In this document: one piece after another, positions 16,075 to 25,268 of the stretch
How the letters are laid out: every line of letters begins with the position of its first letter
Numbering within the stretch: the stretch's first letter is position 1
Assembly: GCA_965227145.1 (NCBI GenBank)
Contig: OZ245730.1
Location: 6,200,001-6,264,000 of the forward strand
From: JACKAQ01 sp965227145
GTDB taxonomy: Bacteria; Calditrichota; Calditrichia; RBG-13-44-9; J075
Length of the DNA stretch: 64,000 bases
Direction of reading: 5' to 3'
Position numbers and translations under genes: made by a program
The notes under the pieces: model-generated
What the model saw: only the letters and a program-made list of their open reading frames with translations
Told to the model about the DNA's origin: nothing
Database searches by the model: none

Positions 16075-16103
16075 AAAGCCGGGCGATGTCCGGCTTTTTT
16101 TTT
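16075..16103 (+). terminator. Intrinsic terminator after the glycosyltransferase
   Basis: AAAGCCGG (16075-16082), loop GCGATGT, CCGGCTTT (16090-16097), then T through 16103. A canonical rho-independent terminator. Confidence 0.85.
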
Positions 16104-16125
16104 GCAAAAATTTGCGGATCAAAAA

Positions 16126-16155
16126 TTGATTTTTTGCATCAGGATCACTTATATT
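16126..16155 (+). promoter_or_regulatory. Candidate promoter for the desaturase gene
   Basis: TTGATT (16126-16131), 18-bp spacer, TATATT (16150-16155), located 59 bp upstream of the desaturase ATG and just after the preceding terminator. Confidence 0.45.
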
Positions 16156-16213
16156 TGTTAATCTGAAAATTGTCGATTGTCAAACTACAATCAACCAAAC
16201 ACAGGAGTCGTTG

Positions 16214-17173
16214 ATGAAGGAATTCCAACCGGAAAATGGGGTTGAGAAAAAAGTTGTGGAAAACGAGAAAATCAACTGGCAGGACAGCACCGGATTTATT
16301 TTGATCCACATCGCGTGCATCCTGGTTTTTTGGGCGGGTATCAGTTGGCCTGCGATTATTGCGTTGTTGTTAACTTACGCAATAAGAATGTTTGCGATAA
16401 CCGGATTTTATCACCGCTATTTTTCACACCGGTCGTATAAAACATCGCGCTGGTTCCAGTTTGTGATGGCTTTTGTAGGCACCGCAGCCGTGCAAAAAGG
16501 GCCGCTGTGGTGGGCTGCGCATCACCGCCACCACCATCGCCATTCGGATACGGAAGAAGATGTCCATTCGCCGCGCAAAGGTTTTTGGTGGTCGCATGTC
16601 GGCTGGATTATGTGTGACAAATACAAATGCACCCACCTCGAACTGGTGAAAGACCTGAAGCGTTTTCCGGAGCTGATGTTTGTGGAGCGTTTTCACATGA
16701 TTGCGCCGGTTTCGCTGGCGGTAATTTTGGGTGGATTGGGTTACACGTTCAACCACTTTTTCCCGCACTGGAACACCTCCGGTTTTCAGATGCTGGTGTG
16801 GGGATTTTTTATCAGCACGACGCTGTTGTATCACGGCACGTTCACGGTAAATTCGCTGACGCACGTGTATGGCCGTCGCCGTTTCCGCACCACGGACGAC
16901 AGCCGCAACAGCCTGCTCATTTCGCTGATCACGCTTGGCGAAGGCTGGCACAACAATCACCACCGTTTTCCCTCATCCGAACGGCAGGGATTTTATTGGT
17001 ACGAAATCGATATTTCCCATTATTTGCTGCGGGTGATGTCCTGGTTCCGGTTGGTGTGGGATCTCAAAAGACCGCCGGGAAAAGTGTATTCGCCCAAACG
17101 GCGATTGTTCAAAAAACCGCCGGAGCAGTTCCAATACAAAAATCTCGATCCCAAAAAGGGAACGGATGCGTAA
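16214..17173 (+). CDS. Acyl-CoA/acyl-lipid Delta9-type fatty-acid desaturase
   Basis: 319 residues; the start at 16214 follows AGGAG. This is an integral-membrane di-iron desaturase with all three histidine boxes: HRYFSH at 67-72, HRHHH at 104-108 inside WAAHHRHHHRHSDTEEDVHS, and HNNHH in GEGWHNNHHRFP. Segments near 28-64 and a second pair near 160-205 form the membrane helices. It should introduce a cis double bond into a saturated acyl chain, adjusting membrane fluidity; stearoyl-CoA desaturase is the closest family type. Position 103 is His where many homologues have Asn. The gene has its own promoter and terminator. Confidence 0.93.
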   Translation: MKEFQPENGVEKKVVENEKINWQDSTGFILIHIACILVFWAGISWPAIIALLLTYAIRMFAITGFYHRYFSHRSYKTSRWFQFVMAFVGTAAVQKGPLWWAAHHRHHHRHSDTEEDVHSPRKGFWWSHVGWIMCDKYKCTHLELVKDLKRFPELMFVERFHMIAPVSLAVILGGLGYTFNHFFPHWNTSGFQMLVWGFFISTTLLYHGTFTVNSLTHVYGRRRFRTTDDSRNSLLISLITLGEGWHNNHHRFPSSERQGFYWYEIDISHYLLRVMSWFRLVWDLKRPPGKVYSPKRRLFKKPPEQFQYKNLDPKKGTDA

Positions 17174-17187
17174 TCTGAAATTTGTAA

Positions 17188-17214
17188 GGGCGACCAGTCG
17201 GTCGCCTTTTTTTT
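17188..17214 (+). terminator. Intrinsic terminator after the desaturase
   Basis: GGCGACC (17189-17195), loop AGTC, GGTCGCC (17200-17206), followed by eight T. The sequence GTAAGGGCGACC...GGTCGCC also resembles the dispersed GTAGGGGCGACC repeat family. Confidence 0.85.
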
Positions 17215-17267
17215 AACAATTAATTATGCGAATCAAGAGTTGAATTTAGAACTGTGAAAAATGTCAG

Positions 17268-17390
17268 GAGACCCCTGCCTTCGCAGGGGTGACAGCCTCA
17301 ACTAAGGGGTATTATTCCTGCGAATGGTGAATCCATCCCCGAGTGACAGCCTCAACATAGCGCTGTCATTCCTGCGAAGGCAGGAATCTC
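17268..17390. repeat. Two tandem degenerate REP-like units with hairpins
   Basis: GTGACAGCCTCAAC occurs at 17289-17302 and exactly again at 17343-17356, 54 bp apart. Each unit is associated with a short hairpin: ACCCCTGC-CTTC-GCAGGGGT (17271-17290) and ATTCCTGC-GAAG-GCAGGAAT (17368-17387). The TCATTCCTGCGAAGGCAGGA type of element is a widespread non-coding repeat in many bacteria. No transposase is seen. Confidence 0.7.
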
Positions 17391-17467
17391 CTCTTTCAAC
17401 AAAAATCTTTGCGGATAAGAACTCAACCACTTTCGCATGTTTCGTGTATTTCGTAGGCCAACCAAAG

Positions 17468-20400
17468 CTATTCATCCAATTCATCCGACTCGGAAAACCG
17501 CTCCTGCCCGGACGCAACATCCAGCAATTTCCGCACATCTTTCCGGCACATTCGCCGGAATTCGCAATATGTTCGGCAGCCCTCGTCCGTTGGAAAACGG
17601 GTGTGGCGATAGCTGCCGGCACGGATTTGCCCGACATAATCGAACAGATAATCGCGGGTGCGAATCAGAATATCGCTGAAAGTGAGCTGGTTACCGTGAG
17701 TGTCCAAAATATATTTGTTCGGCAGCGCCGCACGGCTGTTTTTGGAGATTGCAACATTGGCATCCATATCCGCCAGCAACGGTTTGCGCTGGCAATTTTG
17801 CTGATCCTTCACCTGATACAGCGCGGTCATCACCGGCGCAACCGAGGGATGTTTGGCCGCCAGCAATTGCTCCATCAGCAGCGCGTACACCGGCAACTGC
17901 AGGTCGATGCCTTTTGCCGCTTCCATCGCAGATGCCAATGTGCTGCCGGTTTTGTAATCGAGCAGCAGCGCTTCGTCGTCATCGTTTAAATCGATGCGAT
18001 CCACTTTCCCGGTGAGTTTGATCGATTCGCCGTTTTTCTGCAATTCGATTGCCGGGATCGGCGGCAACAACGGGTCCTGCTCAGCTTTTCGCCCGGCTTT
18101 GCCAAATGCGATCTCAAAATATTTTGGGAAAAATCCGGTCGCTTCAATCTGCTTTTCTTCTTCGCGGAGAAAAATTTCCCACAAACCGGCGTGCCGTTCG
18201 GAACCGAAATATTTTTCTCGTTCCAACTCGAACAGCAGCCCGGAAAAGGGCATTTTGTCAAATTCCTGTTCCGCGATTTTCCGCAGCAAATTCAAACCGA
18301 GCCACGGTGTCCGGTCGCGTTTTTGGTTGCGCAATTCAACATAAAACCGGAACAGCGTGCGGTGAACAAATTCGCCGCGCTCCAGCGGCGTCATCCCGGT
18401 TTCCACTTCCTGCTCCTCTTCCAATCGCAACACGTATCGCAGATAAAATTTGATCGGGCAAAACGCGAACGCCTCCAAACGGGTGATCGAAAACGGTTTT
18501 TCGCCAAATGTGTTTTGCAGTTGCGCCACAATTTCCGGAAAATCCGTGAGAATACCCTCATGCGCTGTGAAATCGCCGCCGCGTTTGCGGTGTTCCGTGC
18601 GCACTTTTTGCGCCCAGAGCTGCGCCATTTCCATTTTTTCGGGATCGCCGGCGTTGAGTTGCAGCCAGCGTTTCAGCTTCATTTGGTCGGATTTTCGCAC
18701 ACCTTCGGGCATCGCCAGCGCCACCTGCTCCGGCAAATCCTGTTGATTTTGCAGCAATTGCGGCGACGGCAAATGTTTCCGCCAGTGCGCGGTGGTTTGG
18801 TCGCGGAGCACATCCAGAAAATTGGCGGGCACCAACGCCGCCTCTTTTTGGAATCGCGGATAGGTGAACACCAGCTGCGAAACGCCGGAGCTGAGCACCT
18901 GATAAAATAAATAGCGATCCTGCGCCAGCAAATCCTCGGTTGCGGCGAGCCCCATCGCATCGCGCTCGTCATCGCTGAAAAACACGTCTTTGGTGAACGG
19001 TCGCGGAAAATCGCCCTCGACCATCCCGCCGAAAATGAGCACGCGCGGCTCGACCGCCAGAATTTCCAGTCGCGGCATAATTTGCAGTCCGAAATTCGAC
19101 CACTCGCGCAAATTATAGGTCGCCTGCGAAACGAGCAGGCTGAGGTAGCCGTGAAAATCGCGCAGCGACAGTGGCTGCTGCCCGTGCAAATTGGTGACGA
19201 TCCAGCTAAACTGATCGAGCAATTTGATGAATCGGTTGAACGCCCGGAATTCTTTTTCCTGCTCGGTGGTGCTCAAATGCGGGTTCGCGGATTTATACCA
19301 GCCGAGAAAACCGAGTTTTTCCAGCAATCCCAAAAAGTGATTTCTGAAATCGTTAACCGATTGTTTTTTATCGAGTTCATCGAGTTTGGCGAGCAGCTTC
19401 TGCAGCGGAGAAATTGCGGTTTCGAATTCGGCGAGTTGCGCCTGCAGTTTTGGCAAATCGAAATCGTCATCTTCGATGGCAACGGCAATTTGCTGACGCA
19501 AATACGCGATGAGTTGTTCCAGATCGTTCTGCCAATCGCCAACAAAATGGGTGATGCGCAATTCCATCGCGATGCGTTTGACGACATCCGCACTCAATTT
19601 TCGCGCCGGATCGGGACGCAAAAACGGCGAGCCGAGCAGTTGCAGCAGTTTTTTCACCTCGAAACGGAGCATCGGCACTTCCAGCAGCAGCAAAAAACTG
19701 CGGATCAGCGGCGACTGGCTGAGTTGAAATCCGGTGGAGAGGTTGTAGGGCAGCCCGGTTTCCGGCAGTCCGTATCGCGGAAAAATTTCGTGAATGAGCG
19801 GCGCGTATCGCTCCAGCGAGGGAAAAGTGATGCCGATGTCGTGCAGCGGAATGCCCTGTTCGAGGTGCAGCCGTTTCACATAGCTGGCGATAAACGCAAC
19901 CTCCTGCTGACGGCTTTGGCAGGGTTGGATGAGCACTTTTTTGCCGAGTTCCAGCGGTTCGGGCAGCGGCTTCCGGCTGAACAGTTTTTGTTCCCACGGC
20001 TTTGGCGCAGCATTTTGCAGCACCAGCGGCGCCAACGATTTCAGCGATTCGAACGCCGCATCCACATGCGAAAATAGTTGCGGAAATTCCGGCAAATAAT
20101 CCAGTTTGATGTGAATATCCACTTTATCGCGGAGCAGTTCGAAAAAGCGCAGCATCGGCTGACTGAACAATCCGTAGCCGTTGAGATAGATGGCTTTGAC
20201 GTGCGGGAAATGTTGTTTCCAGAGATTCGGCTGCGCCGCCAGTCGTTCGATGACGTGCTGGATCGCCCCGGCTTCGTCGATCAGCCGGTCACCGAGCGAC
20301 AGCTCGAACGCTGCCAGCAGCAGCGAAAAATCCTGATAGCGGCGATCGCCCTGCACATCCGCGGCTTCGATGAGCAGTTCGGAATTGTAGCCGTATTCGC

Positions 20401-20803
20401 GCAGCTCGCTGATCAGCGCATCCACTTTACTGACCAATCCGCGCCGTTTGGCGCTGTTCGCCGAGAAAAATTGCAGGTTTTCGCCGCAGCTTTTCAGCGA
20501 TTCTTCGATGAGAAACAACCGCATCGATTGCGAAACGATCTTTTTGGCGCGCGGTAATTTTTGGTAAAATTTCAGCAGGAAATCGTAAAATGTGAAAATC
20601 GGCGGCTCTGCCAACACGCCGTTTGGCGCAGCGGCAACCAACTGCTCGTGAAAATAGCGCACCGCCCGTTTCACCGGCAGCAAATAGACAAAATCATACG
20701 CCAGCGCGTCATTTCCCGAACCGATGCGCGACAGAATTTCTTTTTTGTAGAAATAATATTCGCCTGCCGGTCCGATGGTCAATTTGAAAGTTGGTGTCGC
20801 CAT
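17468..20803 (-). CDS. AddB-like PD-(D/E)XK nuclease / inactivated helicase protein
   Basis: 1111 residues, the size of AddB subunits. The N-terminal half resembles the UvrD-like fold of AddB but has no GKT Walker A (it reads IGPAGEYYFYKKE near residue 10), as in the AddB2 type. The C-terminal PD-(D/E)XK nuclease shows LLDYKTGS, and GEFVHRTLFRF is the RecB-like motif. Four cysteines expected to hold a 4Fe-4S cluster are present: Cys782 and Cys1076, Cys1080, Cys1086. The protein should act with an AddA helicase-nuclease in resection of DNA double-strand breaks. No addA gene is in the window. The ATG is preceded only by a low-complexity G/T-rich stretch. Confidence 0.82.
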   Translation of the reverse strand: MATPTFKLTIGPAGEYYFYKKEILSRIGSGNDALAYDFVYLLPVKRAVRYFHEQLVAAAPNGVLAEPPIFTFYDFLLKFYQKLPRAKKIVSQSMRLFLIEESLKSCGENLQFFSANSAKRRGLVSKVDALISELREYGYNSELLIEAADVQGDRRYQDFSLLLAAFELSLGDRLIDEAGAIQHVIERLAAQPNLWKQHFPHVKAIYLNGYGLFSQPMLRFFELLRDKVDIHIKLDYLPEFPQLFSHVDAAFESLKSLAPLVLQNAAPKPWEQKLFSRKPLPEPLELGKKVLIQPCQSRQQEVAFIASYVKRLHLEQGIPLHDIGITFPSLERYAPLIHEIFPRYGLPETGLPYNLSTGFQLSQSPLIRSFLLLLEVPMLRFEVKKLLQLLGSPFLRPDPARKLSADVVKRIAMELRITHFVGDWQNDLEQLIAYLRQQIAVAIEDDDFDLPKLQAQLAEFETAISPLQKLLAKLDELDKKQSVNDFRNHFLGLLEKLGFLGWYKSANPHLSTTEQEKEFRAFNRFIKLLDQFSWIVTNLHGQQPLSLRDFHGYLSLLVSQATYNLREWSNFGLQIMPRLEILAVEPRVLIFGGMVEGDFPRPFTKDVFFSDDERDAMGLAATEDLLAQDRYLFYQVLSSGVSQLVFTYPRFQKEAALVPANFLDVLRDQTTAHWRKHLPSPQLLQNQQDLPEQVALAMPEGVRKSDQMKLKRWLQLNAGDPEKMEMAQLWAQKVRTEHRKRGGDFTAHEGILTDFPEIVAQLQNTFGEKPFSITRLEAFAFCPIKFYLRYVLRLEEEQEVETGMTPLERGEFVHRTLFRFYVELRNQKRDRTPWLGLNLLRKIAEQEFDKMPFSGLLFELEREKYFGSERHAGLWEIFLREEEKQIEATGFFPKYFEIAFGKAGRKAEQDPLLPPIPAIELQKNGESIKLTGKVDRIDLNDDDEALLLDYKTGSTLASAMEAAKGIDLQLPVYALLMEQLLAAKHPSVAPVMTALYQVKDQQNCQRKPLLADMDANVAISKNSRAALPNKYILDTHGNQLTFSDILIRTRDYLFDYVGQIRAGSYRHTRFPTDEGCRTYCEFRRMCRKDVRKLLDVASGQERFSESDELDE

Positions 20804-20864
20804 GTTGGGTTAATGGGTTATGGGTGGATGGGTTTATGTGTTTTATTGCCGCGATATTTGTTTT
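20804..20864. repeat. Low-complexity GGGTT/ATGGG-rich stretch
   Basis: The sequence just upstream of the AddB-like start is a degenerate tandem of GGGTTA / GGGTGGATGGGTTTATG words on the plus strand. It may reflect slippage; no motif with known function is seen. Confidence 0.4.
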
Positions 20865-20889
20865 GGGCGCGTTACCGCAGCGCCCCTAC
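20865..20889. repeat. GC-rich intergenic repeat, copy 2 (inverted)
   Basis: The reverse complement begins GTAGGGGCGCTGCGG and ends ACGCGCCC, matching copies at 2325 and 47081. It lies between the AddB-like and AttH-like genes. Confidence 0.55.
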
Positions 20890-20904
20890 TTTATCCTTCA
20901 CCCT

Positions 20905-22077
20905 TTATCCTTTTTCCTTTCCTTCCGCATATCCGGTCAATTCAACGTAGCCATAGCCGGAAACCGGTTTGCCATACGCCGATCCGTCGATTTTCACGGC
21001 GCCTTCCCAATAGCGGATCGCCACGTCCAATTCCTGATTGGCGATGAGCGGGGAAATTTGCAAATCGATTTGCTGATCCGGCACCTGCAGCCGCCATCCG
21101 GCGGGATATTTGCCCCCGCGCGGGCTGTCCCAATATTCGCGAACGGTCAGCGAAACATCGTCGCGTTTGATCAGCTGCGATGCACCGTCCGGTGCAACCA
21201 GCAAGCCTTTGCTGAACGGATCTGCCTCGCCGGATGTGAGGCGCAACTGGTAATACATCAGCTCGCTGCTGTCCGACAGTTGCAGCGAAAACCAATCCCA
21301 GCCCACCTGATTGTCGCCGAGGGCGCTGGTGCTCCACTCGCGATCCATCCACGACAGCCCGTTGACTGCCAGCGTTTCGCCGTTGACGGAAACACTGCCT
21401 TCGGCAGTCATTCGCGTGAGCGAATAATAATACGAGGCGTTGCCGGGTTTTGCGCTTTTCTGGCTCAATCCGCGATCGCCCTGCAGCACGTGCGGTTTTT
21501 CCGGCGTCAGTTCGATGTTCAGCGAAACGCCGTCTGCCGCTGCATCGATGCGCATTTTGGGAAACGCGGCGCTCGAATCCGCATCCGGATCGGCGATTTG
21601 CCAATCTTCCAGCCACACCCGGAACGGCGCAGCCTGAGCACCCGCGAGTCCGTTGGCAGCGCGGCTAAATCGTTCAAAATAATAATAGTTATCGTTTTGA
21701 ATATCGCTGAGCGCGAAATGCCCCATATAGAGTTGATTCGCCGCCATTGCGGATTCCCGCGCCATCGTATCCGCCGAAAGAGCGCTCCGAAACAGCGTGA
21801 ACTGGTAGCCGAAATGCCGTCCGCTTTCTGTTTGCAAATTGCCGGTGTAATACCACCATTCGGTGCGAAAATCCGGGTGCGGTCCGTGATCCGCCGGAAA
21901 AACGAACGCGCGCGGTGCAAATGCCCGGGCAAATCCGGCGGTGTCCGCGCTGCCCATCACAGAGGCAACGGACAATTCCGGCGCAGCGTCCGCATTTTCG
22001 CTAAACTGGTTCAGCCATTTTGCGCCGACCAGCAGCGCTGCGATGATAAATAATGTGAGTGTGATGGCTCGTTTCAT
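20905..22077 (-). CDS. AttH/CrtC-like lipocalin-domain exported protein
   Basis: 390 residues; the start at 22077 opens a signal anchor (MKRAITLTLFIIAALLVGAKWL). Residues about 55-230 carry the family signature FPADHGPHPDFRTEWWYYTGNL followed by FGYQFTLFRSAL. Near the middle is LSWMDREWSTSALGDNQVGWDWFSLQL, with GYGYVELTGY at the end. This is the carotenoid 1,2-hydratase/AttH double-lipocalin fold. AttH proteins are encoded beside FtsX-type permeases (AttF/AttG) and an ATPase. Here the permease gene is 50 bp upstream and co-directional, but no ATPase is present. The role is unknown; the hydratase label would be over-specific. Confidence 0.85.
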   Translation of the reverse strand: MKRAITLTLFIIAALLVGAKWLNQFSENADAAPELSVASVMGSADTAGFARAFAPRAFVFPADHGPHPDFRTEWWYYTGNLQTESGRHFGYQFTLFRSALSADTMARESAMAANQLYMGHFALSDIQNDNYYYFERFSRAANGLAGAQAAPFRVWLEDWQIADPDADSSAAFPKMRIDAAADGVSLNIELTPEKPHVLQGDRGLSQKSAKPGNASYYYSLTRMTAEGSVSVNGETLAVNGLSWMDREWSTSALGDNQVGWDWFSLQLSDSSELMYYQLRLTSGEADPFSKGLLVAPDGASQLIKRDDVSLTVREYWDSPRGGKYPAGWRLQVPDQQIDLQISPLIANQELDVAIRYWEGAVKIDGSAYGKPVSGYGYVELTGYAEGKEKG

Positions 22078-22127
22078 TTCGAAAGATACGATGTAAGCCG
22101 GGGAATTACAACTGTTTCGCGGCAGGA

Positions 22128-24680
22128 TTATTCCTCGCGGAGCGCCAGCGCCGGGGAGGTTTTGGCCATTTTGAATGCCGGATACAGTCCGGCGAGCAGT
22201 GCCGCAACTATTGCTAAAACAACAGCTTGCAGAAAAATTTCCGGGATAAACTGGAACTGTAGTGTCCACCCGAACGAGCGTTGGTTGATGACGTAAATGA
22301 GCACATACGAAAGCATCAAACCCATCGGGAGGGAAAGAATGCCCGCGGCAAGCCCCATCAATCCGGTTTGCAGGGTGATCATCCGCCAGACCTCGCGGGG
22401 TGTAAAGCCGTTGGCGCGGAGGATGCCCAGTTCGCGGCGGCGTTCGAGTTGCAACGCCATCAGCGCGCTGAGCACGCCGATAAACGCAACCACAATCGCC
22501 AGCAATCGCAGCACGTTGGTCACCAGAAAAGTGCGGTCAAAAATCTCGATGCTGGTTTCCCGCAAATCGCGATTGGAGCGCACCAGCAATTCCTCGCCGG
22601 GCGGCGCGAGCGCGCGAATATCGCTGATCAACTCGCCGGAATCGATGCCTTCCGCGGCGAACGCGGAAACGCCGGAAATCCGGTCATCCCGCCAGTATTT
22701 GCGGAAATTTTGCAGGCTCATCAACACAAATCCCTGTTCGGATGCATAATTGAAATAGATGCCCGCCACCCGGAAAGTTACATCGCCGGTGGCGGTGGGC
22801 AGGGTCAGCGCATCGCCAACGCTCACGCGATTGCGATAGGCGAACGGCTCGGAAACCATCACAATTGCGGAATCAGCGAACTGCGCCCAGATTTCCTGCG
22901 GATTCCCGGCTTTGAACTGCTGCCGGAAAAACATCTCGCGGGAGAGCAGCGTGCCGATCACTTTGGTTTCCGTGTCGCCTTCGGTGATGGTCAGCGAACG
23001 GAATGCGTTCACTTCCCGAACGCCCGGCAATGCCTGCACTTTTTGCAGAAATTCCGCCGGCAGCGTTGCGTCGATATTCCGGGTGGTGAGGCTTGGGCGG
23101 GAAATATAAACATCTGCACGCAACTGATTTTCCAGCCAGTGCACGACCGTTGCGCGAAAACTGCCGACCATCGTGCCGACGCCAACAGTTGCGGCGACAG
23201 CCATGCTCAGCGCGGCAATCGCGACGCCGGTGCGGCTGAGATGTGCCACCACATCGCGGGCGGACATTCGCCCGATCAGCCCGAACAGCTTTCCGGCAGG
23301 TGACTGGAAAACGCGCATCAGCAGCAACAAAACCAGTGGCGTCCACAGCGTGAAACCGATGATCAGCAGCAAAATTCCGCTGTAACTGAGCGGAATATTC
23401 CGGCTGGGCAGCAGCAAAATGATCACGCCCAAAACCACCGAAATCAGCCCGGCGACGGTCAGTTGCGGCAGTTGCGATCGCAGTTGTGTTTCCTGCCCGG
23501 AGCGTTGCATCGCGGTTCGCGGGGCGACAGCGGTGGCTTCGCGGGCAGGTTTGAACGCCGCCAGCAAGGTTGCGCCGATGCCCAGCAGCAGCCCTTTCAA
23601 AAAGATAAACGGGGTCAGCGCCAGCGTTCGGACAGTTACCACAAAATACAAATCGTTGATGGTTTGGGTGACCAACTTCAGCAAACCGCTACCCAACATC
23701 ACGCCGAGTAGCAGCCCCAGAATTGTGCCGATCAGCCCCAAAAAGAAGGCTTCGCCGAGTATTTGGGTGAAAATTTCCCGGCGGGTGACGCCGACAGTGC
23801 GCAGCAGTCCGATCAATTCCAGCCGTTGCACCACGGAAAACGTCATCGTGTTATAAATGAGGAACATCCCGACGATGACCGCCAGCAGGCTGAGCGCGGT
23901 GAGGTTGATGTTGAATGCGCGGGTCATCTGCGCCATGATGTCCGAGCGAGCGCCGGCGGGTTGAATGCGCACGCCGGATGGCAGAAATTGTTTGATGTCG
24001 GCGAGAATTTGTGTCGCTTCCGGTGAATCGGGCAACAGCAAATCGATGTGGCTGAGCTGCCCGTTCATTCCGAAAATTTCCTGCGCCGTGGCGATATCGA
24101 CAATCGCCAGCCCTTCCAGCTTTTGGCGATTGTATTCGTCCGCCGCATCGAGCACACCGATGAGGTGCAGTTGCGCGGGAACACCGCCGTACGTCACCGT
24201 AAACATATCGCCGGGCGTGAGTTGCAGCTGTTCGGCGGTATCGCGGAAAAGGATGGCTGCGCCGCGCTGCGTCATAAATTGCCCGAGGTTGTTCCCGCCG
24301 GTGATGCCCAAATCCTGTACATACGGGCGAAACGGCGCTTCGGCGAGCGGATCGACGCCCAGCACCATCAGCGTTCGGCGATCGCCGTTTTTTTCGAAAA
24401 TGACATACTGCTCGATCACTGGCGCGGCGTTGCGGAATCCCGCTTTTATGCGGATATCGCGGTAAAGCGTGTCAGGCAAATCCGTGCTGCCGGAAATCTG
24501 GTGGGTGGCTTTTCCGCCAACGGATTCCATTGCCATTTCAAACGCGCGGGTGGCGCTCTGGTTGGCTAAATCGATCGCAACCACAACGCTAACGCCAATG
24601 GCAATCCCGATAATCGAGAGCAGCATTTGCCACGGATGTTTCAGTAAATAGCGCAGGCTGGATGTGTTGAGCAGGTTCAT
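22128..24680 (-). CDS. FtsX-family ABC transporter permease (AttFG/MacB-like)
   Basis: About 850 residues. One TM helix near 15-38 is followed by a MacB-type periplasmic domain and then FtsX cores: three helices near 255-375 (NTMTFSVVQRLELIGLLRTVG motif), a central pair near 410-465, a second periplasmic domain, and a last FtsX core near 725-845 (ERRRELGILRANGFTPREV). This two-core layout is typical of lipoprotein or macrolide export permeases and of AttFG. The ATG at 24680 is one base after the stop of the acetyltransferase, giving TAA-A-ATG coupling; a TTG at 24689 is possible. An ATP-binding partner is missing nearby, so it must use one encoded elsewhere or be orphaned. Confidence 0.88.
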   Translation of the reverse strand: MNLLNTSSLRYLLKHPWQMLLSIIGIAIGVSVVVAIDLANQSATRAFEMAMESVGGKATHQISGSTDLPDTLYRDIRIKAGFRNAAPVIEQYVIFEKNGDRRTLMVLGVDPLAEAPFRPYVQDLGITGGNNLGQFMTQRGAAILFRDTAEQLQLTPGDMFTVTYGGVPAQLHLIGVLDAADEYNRQKLEGLAIVDIATAQEIFGMNGQLSHIDLLLPDSPEATQILADIKQFLPSGVRIQPAGARSDIMAQMTRAFNINLTALSLLAVIVGMFLIYNTMTFSVVQRLELIGLLRTVGVTRREIFTQILGEAFFLGLIGTILGLLLGVMLGSGLLKLVTQTINDLYFVVTVRTLALTPFIFLKGLLLGIGATLLAAFKPAREATAVAPRTAMQRSGQETQLRSQLPQLTVAGLISVVLGVIILLLPSRNIPLSYSGILLLIIGFTLWTPLVLLLLMRVFQSPAGKLFGLIGRMSARDVVAHLSRTGVAIAALSMAVAATVGVGTMVGSFRATVVHWLENQLRADVYISRPSLTTRNIDATLPAEFLQKVQALPGVREVNAFRSLTITEGDTETKVIGTLLSREMFFRQQFKAGNPQEIWAQFADSAIVMVSEPFAYRNRVSVGDALTLPTATGDVTFRVAGIYFNYASEQGFVLMSLQNFRKYWRDDRISGVSAFAAEGIDSGELISDIRALAPPGEELLVRSNRDLRETSIEIFDRTFLVTNVLRLLAIVVAFIGVLSALMALQLERRRELGILRANGFTPREVWRMITLQTGLMGLAAGILSLPMGLMLSYVLIYVINQRSFGWTLQFQFIPEIFLQAVVLAIVAALLAGLYPAFKMAKTSPALALREE

Positions 24681-24681
24681 T

Positions 24682-25131
24682 TTATTCAATTGATTTTTTC
24701 ATGCAAATGGCGCTGGACGGGCATATCGAGGCAAATTCGCGGGTTTCGCGGATGCGCTCCGGCACGCTTTCGCGATCGATCACCGCAAAGCCGTGTTTCG
24801 CGAAAAATTTATCGGCGGTGGTGGTGAGCAAATACAGCGCGGAAACCCCGTTTTCCCGGGCAAGTTTTTCCAGCGCCGCCAATAATTGTTGCGCAATCCC
24901 CCGGTTTCGCTGCGAAGCCGCAACGGCAACGGAGCGGAGCAATGCGGCATCTTTATAAATTTCCAACCCGCCCACGCCGTTCAGTTTTCCGTTTTCGCGG
25001 GTGGTTACAAAATATCGCAGATGCTCTGCATTGAGATCGTCAATCGGTAAATCCGCTGATGTTAACAGCGCGATAACGTCATCAAAATCAGACGGTTGCG
25101 CAATTTTAAAATGTAAACTATCCGATGCCAT
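24682..25131 (-). CDS. GNAT acetyltransferase, ArsN2-like
   Basis: 149 residues; AAGGAG precedes the ATG. The acetyl-CoA-binding motif A reads LLRSVAVAASQRNRGIAQQL (about 65-84). The YLLTTTADKFFAKHGF block and the terminal FASICPSSAICMKKS with its two Cys are characteristic of the ArsN2 group, named for arsenic-resistance loci. No arsenical transporter, reductase or ArsR regulator is nearby, so a role in arsenic detoxification is not supported by context. The gene is translationally coupled to the downstream permease. Confidence 0.82.
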   Translation of the reverse strand: MASDSLHFKIAQPSDFDDVIALLTSADLPIDDLNAEHLRYFVTTRENGKLNGVGGLEIYKDAALLRSVAVAASQRNRGIAQQLLAALEKLARENGVSALYLLTTTADKFFAKHGFAVIDRESVPERIRETREFASICPSSAICMKKSIE

Positions 25132-25268
25132 AATTGCTCCTTCGGGAAATGAATTTCCAGCGCAAAAATAGCGATTGTTTACCGCGATGACAATCGATTC
25201 GTGTTTTGGGAAATTTTTTTGGGGGAACGAATGGTTACAAAATAAGCCGTGAAATGACCATCGTTAAA

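Noticed and set aside
17174..20900. Mobile element around the REP-like repeats and AddB-like gene
   Set aside because: No transposase, integrase, terminal repeats or compositional break was seen.
20905..22077. Carotenoid 1,2-hydratase (crtC)
   Set aside because: The lipocalin fold matches, but there are no carotenoid genes nearby and the context (FtsX permease) fits the AttH group better.
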